This document shows, in pieces, positions 24,746-33,619 of a DNA stretch of 64,000 nt. The position numbers and the translations under genes are program-made. Position 1 is the first letter of the stretch; the number at the start of each line of letters is the position of its first letter. The notes below the pieces were generated by a model. The model was not told the origin of the DNA. It ran no database searches and was given only the letters and a program-made list of their open reading frames with translations. The stretch comes from Marinobacter sp050379415 (lineage in GTDB: Bacteria > Pseudomonadota > Gammaproteobacteria > Pseudomonadales > Oleiphilaceae), in NCBI RefSeq assembly GCF_050379415.1, contig NZ_JBNRLS010000002.1, positions 372,001 to 436,000 on the forward strand, written 5' to 3'.

Positions 24746-24859
24746 GGCTGTTGCCCTAAACTACCATCGATAAACGATAAATTGGCTTGATAAAGCCTAT
24801 TCTGGCACGACCCTGTGATATAACAAGGCCAGTTTCGCGAATTGGGGAGAATCCTGACC

Positions 24860-26344
24860 ATGAGACGTGCGGTAAACGATTTACTCGGGGCTTATGACAA
24901 GCTGATCATGGATCCGGTTCACGGCGGGATTCCCTTATACCGGCATGAGATACAGGTCATCGACCATCCCCTGTTCCAGCGCCTGCGCAACATCTGCCAG
25001 AACGATATCCTGAGCCTGGTATTTCCCGGCGCCACCCATTCCCGCTTCCTGCACAGTGTTGGGGTGATGCATGTGGGCACACGGATGTTCCGCTCGATGA
25101 TCGATGCCTACCTGCGGGAGCGCCAGCTGAGCGAGCAGACTGATCTCACCCTGAGCCAGCTCGATGCCATCGATTACCTGGCCAAGACCATCCGCCTCGG
25201 CTGCCTGCTCCACGACAGCGGGCACTCCAGTTTCTCACACCAGTTCACCCAGGCCCGTCGTATCCGCGAGCTGATGTCCCGGTCGGACCGGTTCCGCAAC
25301 CTCTGGACCGGCGTGGATTTCTCCCAATACCACAGTGAAGAGCCGGGAGAACTCGAACACGAACACTACTCGGTGCGGGTTGCCCACGAGGTGCTGTCTG
25401 CTGTTGATCTGGAAGCGGCCGGACTGGATCGCAGGGATGTAATCGGCATTATGGAGACCACCGACGTACGACCAAGCGAGACCTTCCGTCGCCACTCGGA
25501 AACCTTCTGGAACTTTATCGCCGGAGACGAGGCCCAATCCGGTTCCATGCCCGACGAGAACATTCCGGGTCTGGTCATGGACCTGCTTTCTTCGATCGTA
25601 TCCGGGGAAATCGACGCGGATCGCGCAGACTACATGCTTCGGGACGGTTTCCATTCCTCGGTGACGATCGGTGGCCTGAACCTGGATCACCTGCTGACCA
25701 ACTTCCGGTTCGGCTGGGACGTCTCCGAGCCCTGGCTGGGCCTTGCCATAACCCACAAAGGCCTCGGCGCCCTGGAGGACTTTGTCTATAGTCGGCACCA
25801 GATGTACCGGAAGGTCTACGCCCACAAGACGGCGCTCGGCTTCGACTGGCTGCTCCGGGAGGCGATCAATGAGGTTCTGGAGGACCAGGAGAATTTCGAA
25901 TGGATCGACATCTGCCTGAGTGACATGCGCTTTTTCGCGGAGCTGACGGACAGCTTCTTCTGGGAGGCATTCCGCAAGGTCGCACGCCGAAGCCCCCAGA
26001 GTTACTCCTTCTGCATCGTGAACCGGGTGAAGCTCGATCACCTGGACACCCGGGAGGATCTCAGTGAAAAGGGAATTGCCCGCCATAGCGAGTGGCTGGC
26101 CCGGGAGCTGGGTCTGAACCCGGCGCACGTGGTGACCTGCTCCATGCGCGCCCGGTTTTCCAACATCCAGGACAACTTCAACGGCATCAAGGTCCTGGTG
26201 CGGGACCCGATCAACCGGACGCGGTCACTGCGCAAGATCACAGAAGTGAGTGCGTTCTTCAGCAAATTCAGCGACGGCACCATCACCCATTTCTACACCC
26301 GGCCGAATATAACTCTCGGGCCGGTTGAAGGCATGACGGAATAG
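24860..26344 (+). CDS. HD domain phosphohydrolase
   Basis: 494 residues from ATG 24860 (GGGGAGAATCC upstream). HD-type metal motifs are visible: 'HSRFLHSVGVMHVG' (about 56-69) and 'LGCLLHDSGHSSFSHQF' (about 113-129), followed by 'DVIGIME' and 'DADRADYMLRDGFHSSV', as in dNTPase/SAMHD1-like enzymes. Such proteins hydrolyse nucleotides, but the substrate cannot be assigned. The protein is longer than the HD core and has a C-terminal third (about 330-494) without a recognised domain. It is a single plus-strand gene divergent from hsbR. Confidence 0.85.
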   Translation: MRRAVNDLLGAYDKLIMDPVHGGIPLYRHEIQVIDHPLFQRLRNICQNDILSLVFPGATHSRFLHSVGVMHVGTRMFRSMIDAYLRERQLSEQTDLTLSQLDAIDYLAKTIRLGCLLHDSGHSSFSHQFTQARRIRELMSRSDRFRNLWTGVDFSQYHSEEPGELEHEHYSVRVAHEVLSAVDLEAAGLDRRDVIGIMETTDVRPSETFRRHSETFWNFIAGDEAQSGSMPDENIPGLVMDLLSSIVSGEIDADRADYMLRDGFHSSVTIGGLNLDHLLTNFRFGWDVSEPWLGLAITHKGLGALEDFVYSRHQMYRKVYAHKTALGFDWLLREAINEVLEDQENFEWIDICLSDMRFFAELTDSFFWEAFRKVARRSPQSYSFCIVNRVKLDHLDTREDLSEKGIARHSEWLARELGLNPAHVVTCSMRARFSNIQDNFNGIKVLVRDPINRTRSLRKITEVSAFFSKFSDGTITHFYTRPNITLGPVEGMTE

Positions 26345-26349
26345 CCGGC

Positions 26350-27381
26350 TCAGGCACCCATGGCTTTTACCAGCCCGCTGGCACTGTTGAAGGCGCCTTC
26401 AACCCGGCCACCATCGAGCCAGTCGCCGGCCAGACCGATGCCCAGCTGCTCGAACCACAGGTGGCCCGGGAAATTCTCGCCTTCGGCGCGGGCATAGAGC
26501 CAGCGGTGCGGCACCAGATCGTCCGGCCGGGCATCAGAGCCGATGAGTTCCCTGAATGCCGTTACCAGCTCTGCCCCCACCTTTTCCGGCGATGCATCCA
26601 CGTGGGCCCTGGTCCACTCCGCATTCCCGTGCAGGACCCACCATTGCCCGGAATCTTCACGACCGGGCTTGCTGGAATTGTTGGCGACCCAGTACAACAC
26701 CGGATGCTGGCAGCGGATGCCGTCAAATCCGGGGTCCAGAGGGTGGCTGAAATGCGCCGCCACCGCCCAGCAGGGAGCCACGGTCGATACCGATTGCTCC
26801 AGCCGGCCGGCAACCTCCTCCAGACCACTGGCCTGCATCAGATCCACGGCCTGGGCAGGCGGTGCGGTCACGACCACCCGGTCAAAGCGGCCCACCATGT
26901 TGCCCCCGGTGTCGACCAGTTCCCACTGACTGTCTTTACGGGTCATTCTTTCGATGCGGGTCTCGGTGACCAGCTCAACATGGGCCGACAGTGCCCGACT
27001 GATGGCGGTCATGCGGGGAGTTCCGACATAGCGCTCTTCCTCCGGGAAAGGTTCCCGGCGTCCGTCCCGGTGCTGGAACACCAGGCGCCCCTGCCAGCTG
27101 GTGAAACTACTATCCCCCGCATACCGGGTCAGGAAATCCAGAAAAGCCGGGTTTCTGGCGGTGAAATACTGGGCGCCAATATCTGCAGAGCTTCCGGGCA
27201 CCCGTTTTGCAGCCAGACGGCCACCGGGTCCGCGGCTCTTTTCGAATACCGTGACTGACTGGCCCTGTTCCTTGAGCAGGATCGCCGCAGTCAGCCCTGC
27301 GATCCCTGAACCGATGACCGCAGTACAGCGTATAAGGTGTCTGTCGGGTGCTTCATTAAACATCGTCTTTGGTGCATCCAA
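26350..27381 (-). CDS. NAD(P)/FAD-dependent oxidoreductase, renalase-like
   Basis: 343 residues. The FAD motif is AVIGSGIAGLTAAILLKEQG (about residues 21-40), followed by 'VFEKSRGPGGRLAAKR' and 'SADIGAQYFTARNPAFLDF', the recognised pattern of the small flavoprotein group related to renalase. No catalytic base is evident to me. An internal ATG (27363) is a possible start. The gene ends 6 bp from the HD gene and starts divergently, 89 bp from the fatty-acid desaturase operon, so it may share a promoter region with that lipid locus. Confidence 0.78.
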   Translation of the reverse strand: MDAPKTMFNEAPDRHLIRCTAVIGSGIAGLTAAILLKEQGQSVTVFEKSRGPGGRLAAKRVPGSSADIGAQYFTARNPAFLDFLTRYAGDSSFTSWQGRLVFQHRDGRREPFPEEERYVGTPRMTAISRALSAHVELVTETRIERMTRKDSQWELVDTGGNMVGRFDRVVVTAPPAQAVDLMQASGLEEVAGRLEQSVSTVAPCWAVAAHFSHPLDPGFDGIRCQHPVLYWVANNSSKPGREDSGQWWVLHGNAEWTRAHVDASPEKVGAELVTAFRELIGSDARPDDLVPHRWLYARAEGENFPGHLWFEQLGIGLAGDWLDGGRVEGAFNSASGLVKAMGA

Positions 27382-27469
27382 TTTGAGTAACGATTACGTA
27401 AAACCTCTCGAGCGTTGAGCGATGCTTCGCCGACTTGGTTTCACACAGAAGTAAAAGGGCAATCAGGGT

Positions 27470-28426
27470 ATGACCCGAGTGCAACACTGGTTTATAAACA
27501 TTCTGAGGTGGTTCGACTCTGACGCGGGTTCGGATCACATCGACACGAGCTCCCGCTCCTTCAATTTCATCCGGGTGGTGCCATTCATTTTGCTGCATCT
27601 GGTATGCCTGCTGGCATTCTACACCGGGGCGAGCGCGTTCGCCGTCGGCTTTGCCGTGGCCTTTTTCCTGATCCGCATGTTTGCCATCACCGGTTTCTAT
27701 CATCGTTACTTCGCCCACAAGACCTTCAAGACCAGCCGGCCGGCACAGTTCATCTTCGGTTTGCTAGGCGCCAGTGCGGCCCAGCGTGGCCCGCTCTGGT
27801 GGGCGGCCCACCACCGCCATCATCACCAGCACTCCGACCGGGAGGAAGATCTTCATTCCCCCCATCATGGCGGCTTCTGGTGGTCACACGTGGGCTGGTT
27901 CACCTGCGATGCCGGCTTTGCCATGGACGAGAGACGGGTGCGGGACTGGCTGAAGTTCCCGGAGCTGCGCTTCATCAACCGTTTCGACTCGCTGGTGCCG
28001 GCCCTCGCGGCGGTGAGCATCTATGGCCTTGGTGAGGTTCTGGCGGCCTTTGCGCCCTCCCTCGGCACCAATGGTCTGCAGCTGCTGGTGTGGGGCTTCT
28101 TTATCTCCACCGTGATGCTCTTCCACGCCACTGTCTCGATCAATTCCCTGTCCCACGTCTGGGGCAAGCGCCGCTTCGACACCAATGACGACAGCCGCAA
28201 CAATTTCTGGCTGGCCCTGATCACCCTGGGTGAAGGCTGGCACAACAATCACCACCGCTGGCCCCAGTCGGTCCGCCAGGGCTTCCGCTGGTACGAAATC
28301 GACATCACCTGGTACGGGCTGTGGGTGCTGTCCCGTCTCGGCATCATCTGGGATCTGAACCCCATACCGCAGCACATTCAGGAGGAAACCCGCAAGCTCG
28401 ATGCGATCAGGAGAATGCAGTCATGA
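27470..28426 (+). CDS. Acyl-CoA/acyl-lipid delta-9-type fatty acid desaturase
   Basis: 318 residues. The three di-iron histidine boxes are HRYFAH (78-83), HHRHHH (114-119) and HNNHH (about 261-265), with four hydrophobic segments flanking them (about 35-75 and 175-225). It is a membrane stearoyl-CoA-desaturase-like enzyme inserting a double bond, likely at delta-9. It heads the eight-gene lipid locus; the next ATG overlaps its TGA (ATGA). It has no cytochrome b5 domain. Whether it acts on CoA or phospholipid acyl chains is not seen. Confidence 0.88.
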   Translation: MTRVQHWFINILRWFDSDAGSDHIDTSSRSFNFIRVVPFILLHLVCLLAFYTGASAFAVGFAVAFFLIRMFAITGFYHRYFAHKTFKTSRPAQFIFGLLGASAAQRGPLWWAAHHRHHHQHSDREEDLHSPHHGGFWWSHVGWFTCDAGFAMDERRVRDWLKFPELRFINRFDSLVPALAAVSIYGLGEVLAAFAPSLGTNGLQLLVWGFFISTVMLFHATVSINSLSHVWGKRRFDTNDDSRNNFWLALITLGEGWHNNHHRWPQSVRQGFRWYEIDITWYGLWVLSRLGIIWDLNPIPQHIQEETRKLDAIRRMQS

Positions 28427-28890
28427 GCACAGCCTCAGCAATTGAAGTAGGTACAAAGAATTCGGCCGTTCCGGCGACGATCGAACACTTCAAGGCTCTG
28501 TTCAACGAGCTGGACAAGGGAAACCTGAACAAACTCCAGGCGGTCTATAGCGAGGATATCCGGTTCCAGGATCCTTTCAATCAGGTTGCCGGGCTTGATG
28601 AGCTGACACACTACTTCGCGGGTGCCTACAAGAACGTCATTTCGTGCAGGTTCGAGTTTGAACCTGCCGTCGCCACCGGCGCCTCGGTCGCGCTGCCGTG
28701 GGTCATGAAACTCCGCCACAAGCGGATTCGTGGCGGTCGAGAAATCTCGGTGGATGGCATCAGCCACCTGGAGATCGAAGATGGCCGGGTCAGCTTTCAC
28801 CGGGACTATTTTGATGCCGGCCAACTGCTTTACGAGAACCTGCCGGCTCTGGGGCGGATCGTCCGGTGGATAAAAGGGCAAGCCGGATGA
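28423..28890 (+). CDS. NTF2-like (SnoaL-type) protein
   Basis: 155 residues. 'LFNELDKGNLNKLQAVYSEDIRFQDPFNQVAGLDELTHYFAGAY' (about 26-69) is the SnoaL/NTF2-like fold start, and 'ISHLEIEDGRVSFHRDYFDAGQLLYENLPALG' (about 110-141) is typical of the nuclear transport factor 2 family proteins found beside ChrR/CFA-type lipid clusters. The start overlaps the desaturase stop by 4 bp. NTF2-like cone folds often bind or isomerise hydrophobic ligands, so an accessory role in lipid modification is inferred. Confidence 0.8.
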   Translation: MSTASAIEVGTKNSAVPATIEHFKALFNELDKGNLNKLQAVYSEDIRFQDPFNQVAGLDELTHYFAGAYKNVISCRFEFEPAVATGASVALPWVMKLRHKRIRGGREISVDGISHLEIEDGRVSFHRDYFDAGQLLYENLPALGRIVRWIKGQAG

Positions 28891-29687
28891 GTACGCGATT
28901 GCAGGGACCGTCCAATATCTGGATCACCGGCGCCAGTTCCGGAATCGGCGAAGCGCTGACCCGATCCCTGGCCCGAGGCGGGCACCACCTGGTAGTCACA
29001 GGACGCCGCGCAGAGGCACTGGAAAAGCTGCGCGAACTGGCGCCCGAGCGGGTCACGCCGGCAGTGGCTGACACCACCAGCAAGGAGGAGCTTGCCGCGA
29101 TCGCCGCAGAACTTGATTCGGACAAACCTCTGGATATGGCGATCCTAAACGCCGGGACCTGCGAGTATCTGGAGATCGACCAATACAGCAGTGACGTGAT
29201 CGAAGCGAATATCGTGACCAATGTGCTCGGTACCGCCCGTTCGCTGGACATCGCCCTGCGCGCTCTGCGCCGCACCCGGGCAATGGGCCGGCCGGCTACT
29301 CTGGTCATTGTCAGCTCTTCGGCCTGGTGGTTTCCCTTTAGTCGGGCGGAAGGTTACGGTGCCTCCAAGGCGGCACTCAGCTACTTTGCCCACTCGCTGA
29401 GGGCCGACCTGGCCGCCGAGGGCATCGACGTTGTGGTGGTGTCACCCGGATTCGTGAAAACACCACTCACCGACCGCAACGATTTCCCCATGCCCTTCCG
29501 GATTTCCGCTGAAGACGCCGCTGAGCGAATCGTCAGCGGCCTGGCCAGGGGCCAAAACGAGATAGCTTTTCCCAGACGCTTTACCTGGATGCTGAAGATC
29601 CTGGGCTCTCTGCCGGGGGCACTGGTTGACCGTATGGCCGCCAACATGGCGCGCAAGAGTTCTGATCAACAGGAAAAAACCGAATGA
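28887..29687 (+). CDS. Short-chain dehydrogenase/reductase
   Basis: 266 residues from ATG 28887 (overlapping the previous stop). The nucleotide motif is ITGASSGIGEAL (about 13-24), the catalytic serine region is VIVSSSAWWFPFSRAEGYGASKAALSY (Ser, Tyr, Lys around 137-161) and 'VVSPGFVKTPLTD' follows. NADPH use is not decided by the sequence. Possibly reduces or oxidises a modified fatty-acid intermediate. Ends in an ATGA overlap with the next gene. Confidence 0.85.
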   Translation: MSTRLQGPSNIWITGASSGIGEALTRSLARGGHHLVVTGRRAEALEKLRELAPERVTPAVADTTSKEELAAIAAELDSDKPLDMAILNAGTCEYLEIDQYSSDVIEANIVTNVLGTARSLDIALRALRRTRAMGRPATLVIVSSSAWWFPFSRAEGYGASKAALSYFAHSLRADLAAEGIDVVVVSPGFVKTPLTDRNDFPMPFRISAEDAAERIVSGLARGQNEIAFPRRFTWMLKILGSLPGALVDRMAANMARKSSDQQEKTE

Positions 29688-30949
29688 CCAACGAACGTCA
29701 GCGTATTGCTGTCATTGGGGCCGGCGTCTCCGGCCTCACCGCGGCCTGGAAGCTTGCGGAGAAACACGATGTTCAGCTGTTTGAAGCCGGCGATTATGCC
29801 GGTGGCCACACCAACACCGAGCAGGTGGAATCCGGCGGCCGTACCTGGCCGGTCAATACCGGCTTCATCGTCTACAACGACTGGACCTACCCGAACTTCA
29901 TCAAGCTGATGGACCGCCTGGGGGTTGCCTCCGAAGTCAGCGACATGAGCTTCAGCGTGGATTGCCCGTCCACGGGACTGCAGTACAACGGCACCAGCCT
30001 CAACACCCTGTTCGCCCAGCGCAAGAACCTGATGAACCTGCCGTTCCTGCGCATGATCCGGGAGATCCTCAGGTTCAACCGGGAGACTCGCCAGGATCTG
30101 TCCGAGGGCAACATCAGCGATGCCGAAACCCTGGGGGAATATCTGAACCGCAACGGCTACTCGCGCTATTTCCGCAACTACTACATCGTGCCCATGGGCG
30201 CGGCGATCTGGTCGGCGCCGGAAATTGTCCTGGAGCAGTTCCCGATCCGGTTTTTCCTGCAGTTCTTCAACAACCACGGCATGCTGTCCGTGGATGACCG
30301 GCCCACCTGGCGCGTGATCAGTGGCGGCTCCGCCGAGTATGTGAAGAAAATGATGGCACGGATCGGCGACCGCACCCATCTGAACAGCCCGGTCAGTGCC
30401 GTGCGTCGGCATGAAAACGGTGTGACCGTCGAGGTGAACGGCCAGAGCCACGAATTCGATCAGGTCATCCTGGCGTGCCACAGTGACCAGGCGCTGGCGA
30501 TGCTGGCCGATCCCACCGATCAGGAGCGTGATGTCCTGGGTGCCATCGCCTACCAGAACAACGACGTGGTGCTGCACACAGACAGCCGTTTACTCCCCGC
30601 CAACCGTCGGGCCTGGGCGGCATGGAACTACTTCATTCCGCAGCACAGCACCCAACCGGTGTCAGTCACCTACAACATGAACATTCTGCAGAACTTCCAC
30701 GATGCCCGGGAAACCTTCTGCGTGACACTCAACCGCAGCCAGGCTGTTCATCCGGACAAGGTCATCAAACACTTTGAATATGCCCACCCGGTTTTCACCC
30801 TGGAGGCGGTCGCCGCACAGCAGCGCTACGAAGAGATCGGCAACCGTAACCGCACCCATTTCTGCGGTGCCTACTGGTTCAACGGCTTCCACGAGGACGG
30901 CGTGCGCAGTGCGGTTCGGGTACTGAATGATTTCGGGATGGAGATCTGA
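29684..30949 (+). CDS. FAD-dependent amine-oxidase-like oxidoreductase (UfaD-like candidate)
   Basis: 421 residues. The dinucleotide motif is AVIGAGVSGLTAAWKLA (about 9-25), with 'VQLFEAGDYAGGHTNT' (about 31-46) and 'NTGFIVYNDWTYPNFIKLMDRLG', the flavin amine oxidase/protoporphyrinogen-oxidase-like pattern. In Rhodobacter a flavoprotein of this type next to a CFA-like methyltransferase takes part in furan fatty acid synthesis (UfaD); here the neighbour order is the same, so a lipid dehydrogenase role is plausible. Start overlaps the SDR stop (ATGA). Confidence 0.75.
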   Translation: MTNERQRIAVIGAGVSGLTAAWKLAEKHDVQLFEAGDYAGGHTNTEQVESGGRTWPVNTGFIVYNDWTYPNFIKLMDRLGVASEVSDMSFSVDCPSTGLQYNGTSLNTLFAQRKNLMNLPFLRMIREILRFNRETRQDLSEGNISDAETLGEYLNRNGYSRYFRNYYIVPMGAAIWSAPEIVLEQFPIRFFLQFFNNHGMLSVDDRPTWRVISGGSAEYVKKMMARIGDRTHLNSPVSAVRRHENGVTVEVNGQSHEFDQVILACHSDQALAMLADPTDQERDVLGAIAYQNNDVVLHTDSRLLPANRRAWAAWNYFIPQHSTQPVSVTYNMNILQNFHDARETFCVTLNRSQAVHPDKVIKHFEYAHPVFTLEAVAAQQRYEEIGNRNRTHFCGAYWFNGFHEDGVRSAVRVLNDFGMEI

Positions 30950-30951
30950 GC

Positions 30952-31836
30952 ATGGGCAGCCAGTGGCTTGAGGGATCCGTCCGGCATCGGAGAATGCAGC
31001 CGATCGGCCATGGGTTCGAGTATGGCGCCGGCATGCTGGCGCTCGACGTGGACGAATGGGACAGGATCACCGGCATCAGCCGGTTCTTCTCCCTGGAGCG
31101 CTTCAACTGGATGTCCCTGCGCCGTGATGATTACTTTCGGCCGGAAATCCGGAACCTGTCCGCCGCCATTCGCGATTATGTGAAAGACGCCACCGGCTGG
31201 TACCCGGACGGGACGGTGGAACTGATCACCCACCCCCGCTATTTCGGCTACGTGTTCAATCCGGTCAGTTTCTACTTCTGCTACCAGCAGGGGGAGGATC
31301 CCGCCGAGGGCTCGGTGCCTCGGGTCATCGTGGCCCAGATCACCAACACGCCCTGGCACGAACGGCATGTCTACTGCCTGGAGACCACCGGAGCGAAAGC
31401 CAACAGCGCGGGCTGGCGAACCGAGCGCTTCGGCTTCTCCAAGCGCTTCCATGTGTCGCCGTTCAATGGCATGGAACAGGAATACCAGTGGACTTTCAGT
31501 TACCGCGGTCCGGAAATGCGGATCCACATGAACGTACTCCAGGAACAGCACAAGCATTTCGATGCCACCTTGGTGGTCCAGCGCACCCCTCTCACTCGTA
31601 AAGAATTGCACAGGAGCCTGCGCCGTTTTCCGGTCGAGGCGATCAAGGTGGTCGCAGGCATCTATTGGAACGCCCTGCGCCTGAAACTCAAGGGCGCCCC
31701 GTTCTATACCCATCCGGACAAACTGTCCGGGAACGATCCGGCCTATCGCCGGGGAACCGAAGATGCCGGACTGGATGTGACCACCGGCAATGACGTAAAC
31801 ACCACTGGTGGAAGGGTAAGCTCATGGAGAACCTGA
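30952..31836 (+). CDS. DUF1365 domain-containing protein
   Basis: 294 residues. DUF1365 markers include 'VRHRRMQPIGHGFEYGAGMLALDVDEWD' (about 10-37), 'LITHPRYFGYVFNPVSFYFCY' (about 93-113) and 'WHERHVYCLE'. These genes are regularly found between an amine-oxidase-like flavoprotein and a CFA-synthase-like methyltransferase, often with ECF sigma/ChrR, but the biochemical role is unknown. The 3' end overlaps the methyltransferase start by 13 bp. Confidence 0.85.
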   Translation: MGSQWLEGSVRHRRMQPIGHGFEYGAGMLALDVDEWDRITGISRFFSLERFNWMSLRRDDYFRPEIRNLSAAIRDYVKDATGWYPDGTVELITHPRYFGYVFNPVSFYFCYQQGEDPAEGSVPRVIVAQITNTPWHERHVYCLETTGAKANSAGWRTERFGFSKRFHVSPFNGMEQEYQWTFSYRGPEMRIHMNVLQEQHKHFDATLVVQRTPLTRKELHRSLRRFPVEAIKVVAGIYWNALRLKLKGAPFYTHPDKLSGNDPAYRRGTEDAGLDVTTGNDVNTTGGRVSSWRT

Positions 31837-33101
31837 ATACATCCGTCGATACACGCGAACATGCCGACTCCGGCCGTCTGCCATTGATGAGTCGCATCGC
31901 CCGGCAACTGGTGCTTCAGCAACTCAAGGTCCTCCAGCACGGCGCGTTGACCATCAGGGAGACGGGGGTCGAAACCCTCGTCTTTGGCGATGGCGATACC
32001 CGTTACGCCCCGGCCGAACTGGTCATCCATGACCACAGCACCTGGCGGGATCTGCTGACCGGCGGTGGTGTGGGTGCCGCCGAGGCTTACGTGGCCGGCG
32101 ACTGGTCCACCCCGGATCTGGTGTCGCTACTGCGCTTCTTCACCCGCAATGTCGACCGGATGAACGAATTCGAGGACCGCTTCAGCTGGGTCACCAAGCC
32201 GGCCCTCAAAGGCCTGCACTGGCTCAACCGAAACACCAAAGAAGGTTCCCGCAAGAACATCAGTGCCCACTACGACCTGGGCAACGACCTGTTCGAGACC
32301 TTCCTGGACCCGACCATGATGTACTCCTCGGCCATCTATCCGCGCGAGGATGCCACCCTGGAGGAAGCGGCGGTCCACAAGCTGGATACCATCTGCCGGA
32401 AACTGGACCTCGGCCCGGACGACCGCGTGATCGAGATCGGCACCGGCTGGGGTGGTTTTGCCATCCATGCGGCGAAGCACTACGGCTGCCACGTCACCAC
32501 CACGACCATTTCCCGGGAGCAGCTGGAACTGGCCCAGGCCCGGGTCAAGGCCGAGGGACTGGAAGACCGTATTACCCTGCTGTTCGACGACTACCGGGAC
32601 CTCGAGGGCCAGTTCGACAAGCTGGTCTCCATTGAAATGATCGAGGCAGTCGGTCCGCAATTCCTGGACAGCTATTTCCAGCAGATCAACGCCCTGCTCA
32701 AACCCGATGGCCTGGCCCTGGTGCAGGCCATCAACATGCCTGAGCAACGCTACACGCGCGCCCTGAAGAACGTGGATTTCATCCAGCGCTTCATCTTCCC
32801 TGGCAGCTTCATTCCCTCGTTCGGCGCCATTCTGGAATCGGTTCGCAACGGCTCGAACCTGGTGCTGACCCATTCGGAAGATATCGGGTTCCATTACGCC
32901 CGCACCCTGCGTGACTGGTGCGAGCGCTTTATGGCGAAGAAAGACAGTCTGGATCAGATGGGCTACGATCAGGCGTTCCGCCGCTTGTGGCATTTCTACT
33001 TCGCCTACTGCGAGGCCGGATTCAGCGAGCGGGCCATCGGCGTGTCCCAGCTGATGTTTGCCAAGCCCGGCAACAAACGTGCGAACATCCTGAGCGTATG
33101 A
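31824..33101 (+). CDS. CFA-synthase-like SAM methyltransferase (UfaM-like candidate)
   Basis: 425 residues. It has the family's N-terminal lipid-binding region (about 35-130), then SAM motif 'VIEIGTGWGGFAIHAAKHYGC' (about 201-221), preceded by 'SAHYDLGNDLFETFLDPTMMYSSAIYP' (about 147-173), and 'PGSFIPSF'. These methyltransferases add a methylene to phospholipid double bonds (cyclopropane) or, in the furan-fatty-acid pathway, a methyl group. Which product is made here cannot be read from sequence. Translationally coupled to DUF1365 (13-bp overlap) and to DUF2878 (4-bp overlap). Confidence 0.85.
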   Translation: MENLNTSVDTREHADSGRLPLMSRIARQLVLQQLKVLQHGALTIRETGVETLVFGDGDTRYAPAELVIHDHSTWRDLLTGGGVGAAEAYVAGDWSTPDLVSLLRFFTRNVDRMNEFEDRFSWVTKPALKGLHWLNRNTKEGSRKNISAHYDLGNDLFETFLDPTMMYSSAIYPREDATLEEAAVHKLDTICRKLDLGPDDRVIEIGTGWGGFAIHAAKHYGCHVTTTTISREQLELAQARVKAEGLEDRITLLFDDYRDLEGQFDKLVSIEMIEAVGPQFLDSYFQQINALLKPDGLALVQAINMPEQRYTRALKNVDFIQRFIFPGSFIPSFGAILESVRNGSNLVLTHSEDIGFHYARTLRDWCERFMAKKDSLDQMGYDQAFRRLWHFYFAYCEAGFSERAIGVSQLMFAKPGNKRANILSV

Positions 33102-33619
33102 TTGCCTCGGAAACCTCCCGCAAGGTTCTGAATTTTGTCCTGTTCCAGGCGGGCTGGCTTCTTTGTGTGCTGTATCCGAACCGGCTTGCGGTTCTGATCA
33201 TAGGCCTGTTCCTGATCTTGCACTTCGTGCTGGTCAGCCAGAAGCGGATCAGTGAACTCCAGTTCATCGGCTTCGGCACCGTAGCTGGCGCCGCCATGGA
33301 CACGCTCTGGTTCCAGACCGGCGTACTCTATTCGGAGACCGCCGAACTGCTGATCGTGCCCCCGTGGCTGGTGGCAATCTGGGCCATTTTCATGACCACC
33401 CTGTGTCATTCCCTGGACTGGATCAGCCGGAATCGCTGGTTGCCCTTTGTGCTGGCGCCCATTGCCGGCCCCTTTGCCTACTGGTCAGCGAGCAAACTCG
33501 GTGCTGTGTCCTTGCCCGACCAGACTCTCTCTCTGCTTGCACTCGCGGCAGGCTGGTTGGTGGTATTCCCGCTGCTGCTGTTCATTCGAAGGTACCTGTA
33601 CCCGGAGCTTGCACAATGA
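33098..33619 (+). CDS. DUF2878 domain-containing membrane protein
   Basis: 173 residues with about five hydrophobic helices (starting NFVLFQAGWLLCVLYPNRLAVLIIGLF). 'GFGTVAGAAMDTLWFQTGVLY' and 'MTTLCHSLDWI' are the DUF2878 hallmarks. ATG 33098 overlaps the methyltransferase stop, and its own stop overlaps the next start (ATGA). Integral membrane partner of unknown function in the CFA/DUF1365 cluster. Confidence 0.8.
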   Translation: MIASETSRKVLNFVLFQAGWLLCVLYPNRLAVLIIGLFLILHFVLVSQKRISELQFIGFGTVAGAAMDTLWFQTGVLYSETAELLIVPPWLVAIWAIFMTTLCHSLDWISRNRWLPFVLAPIAGPFAYWSASKLGAVSLPDQTLSLLALAAGWLVVFPLLLFIRRYLYPELAQ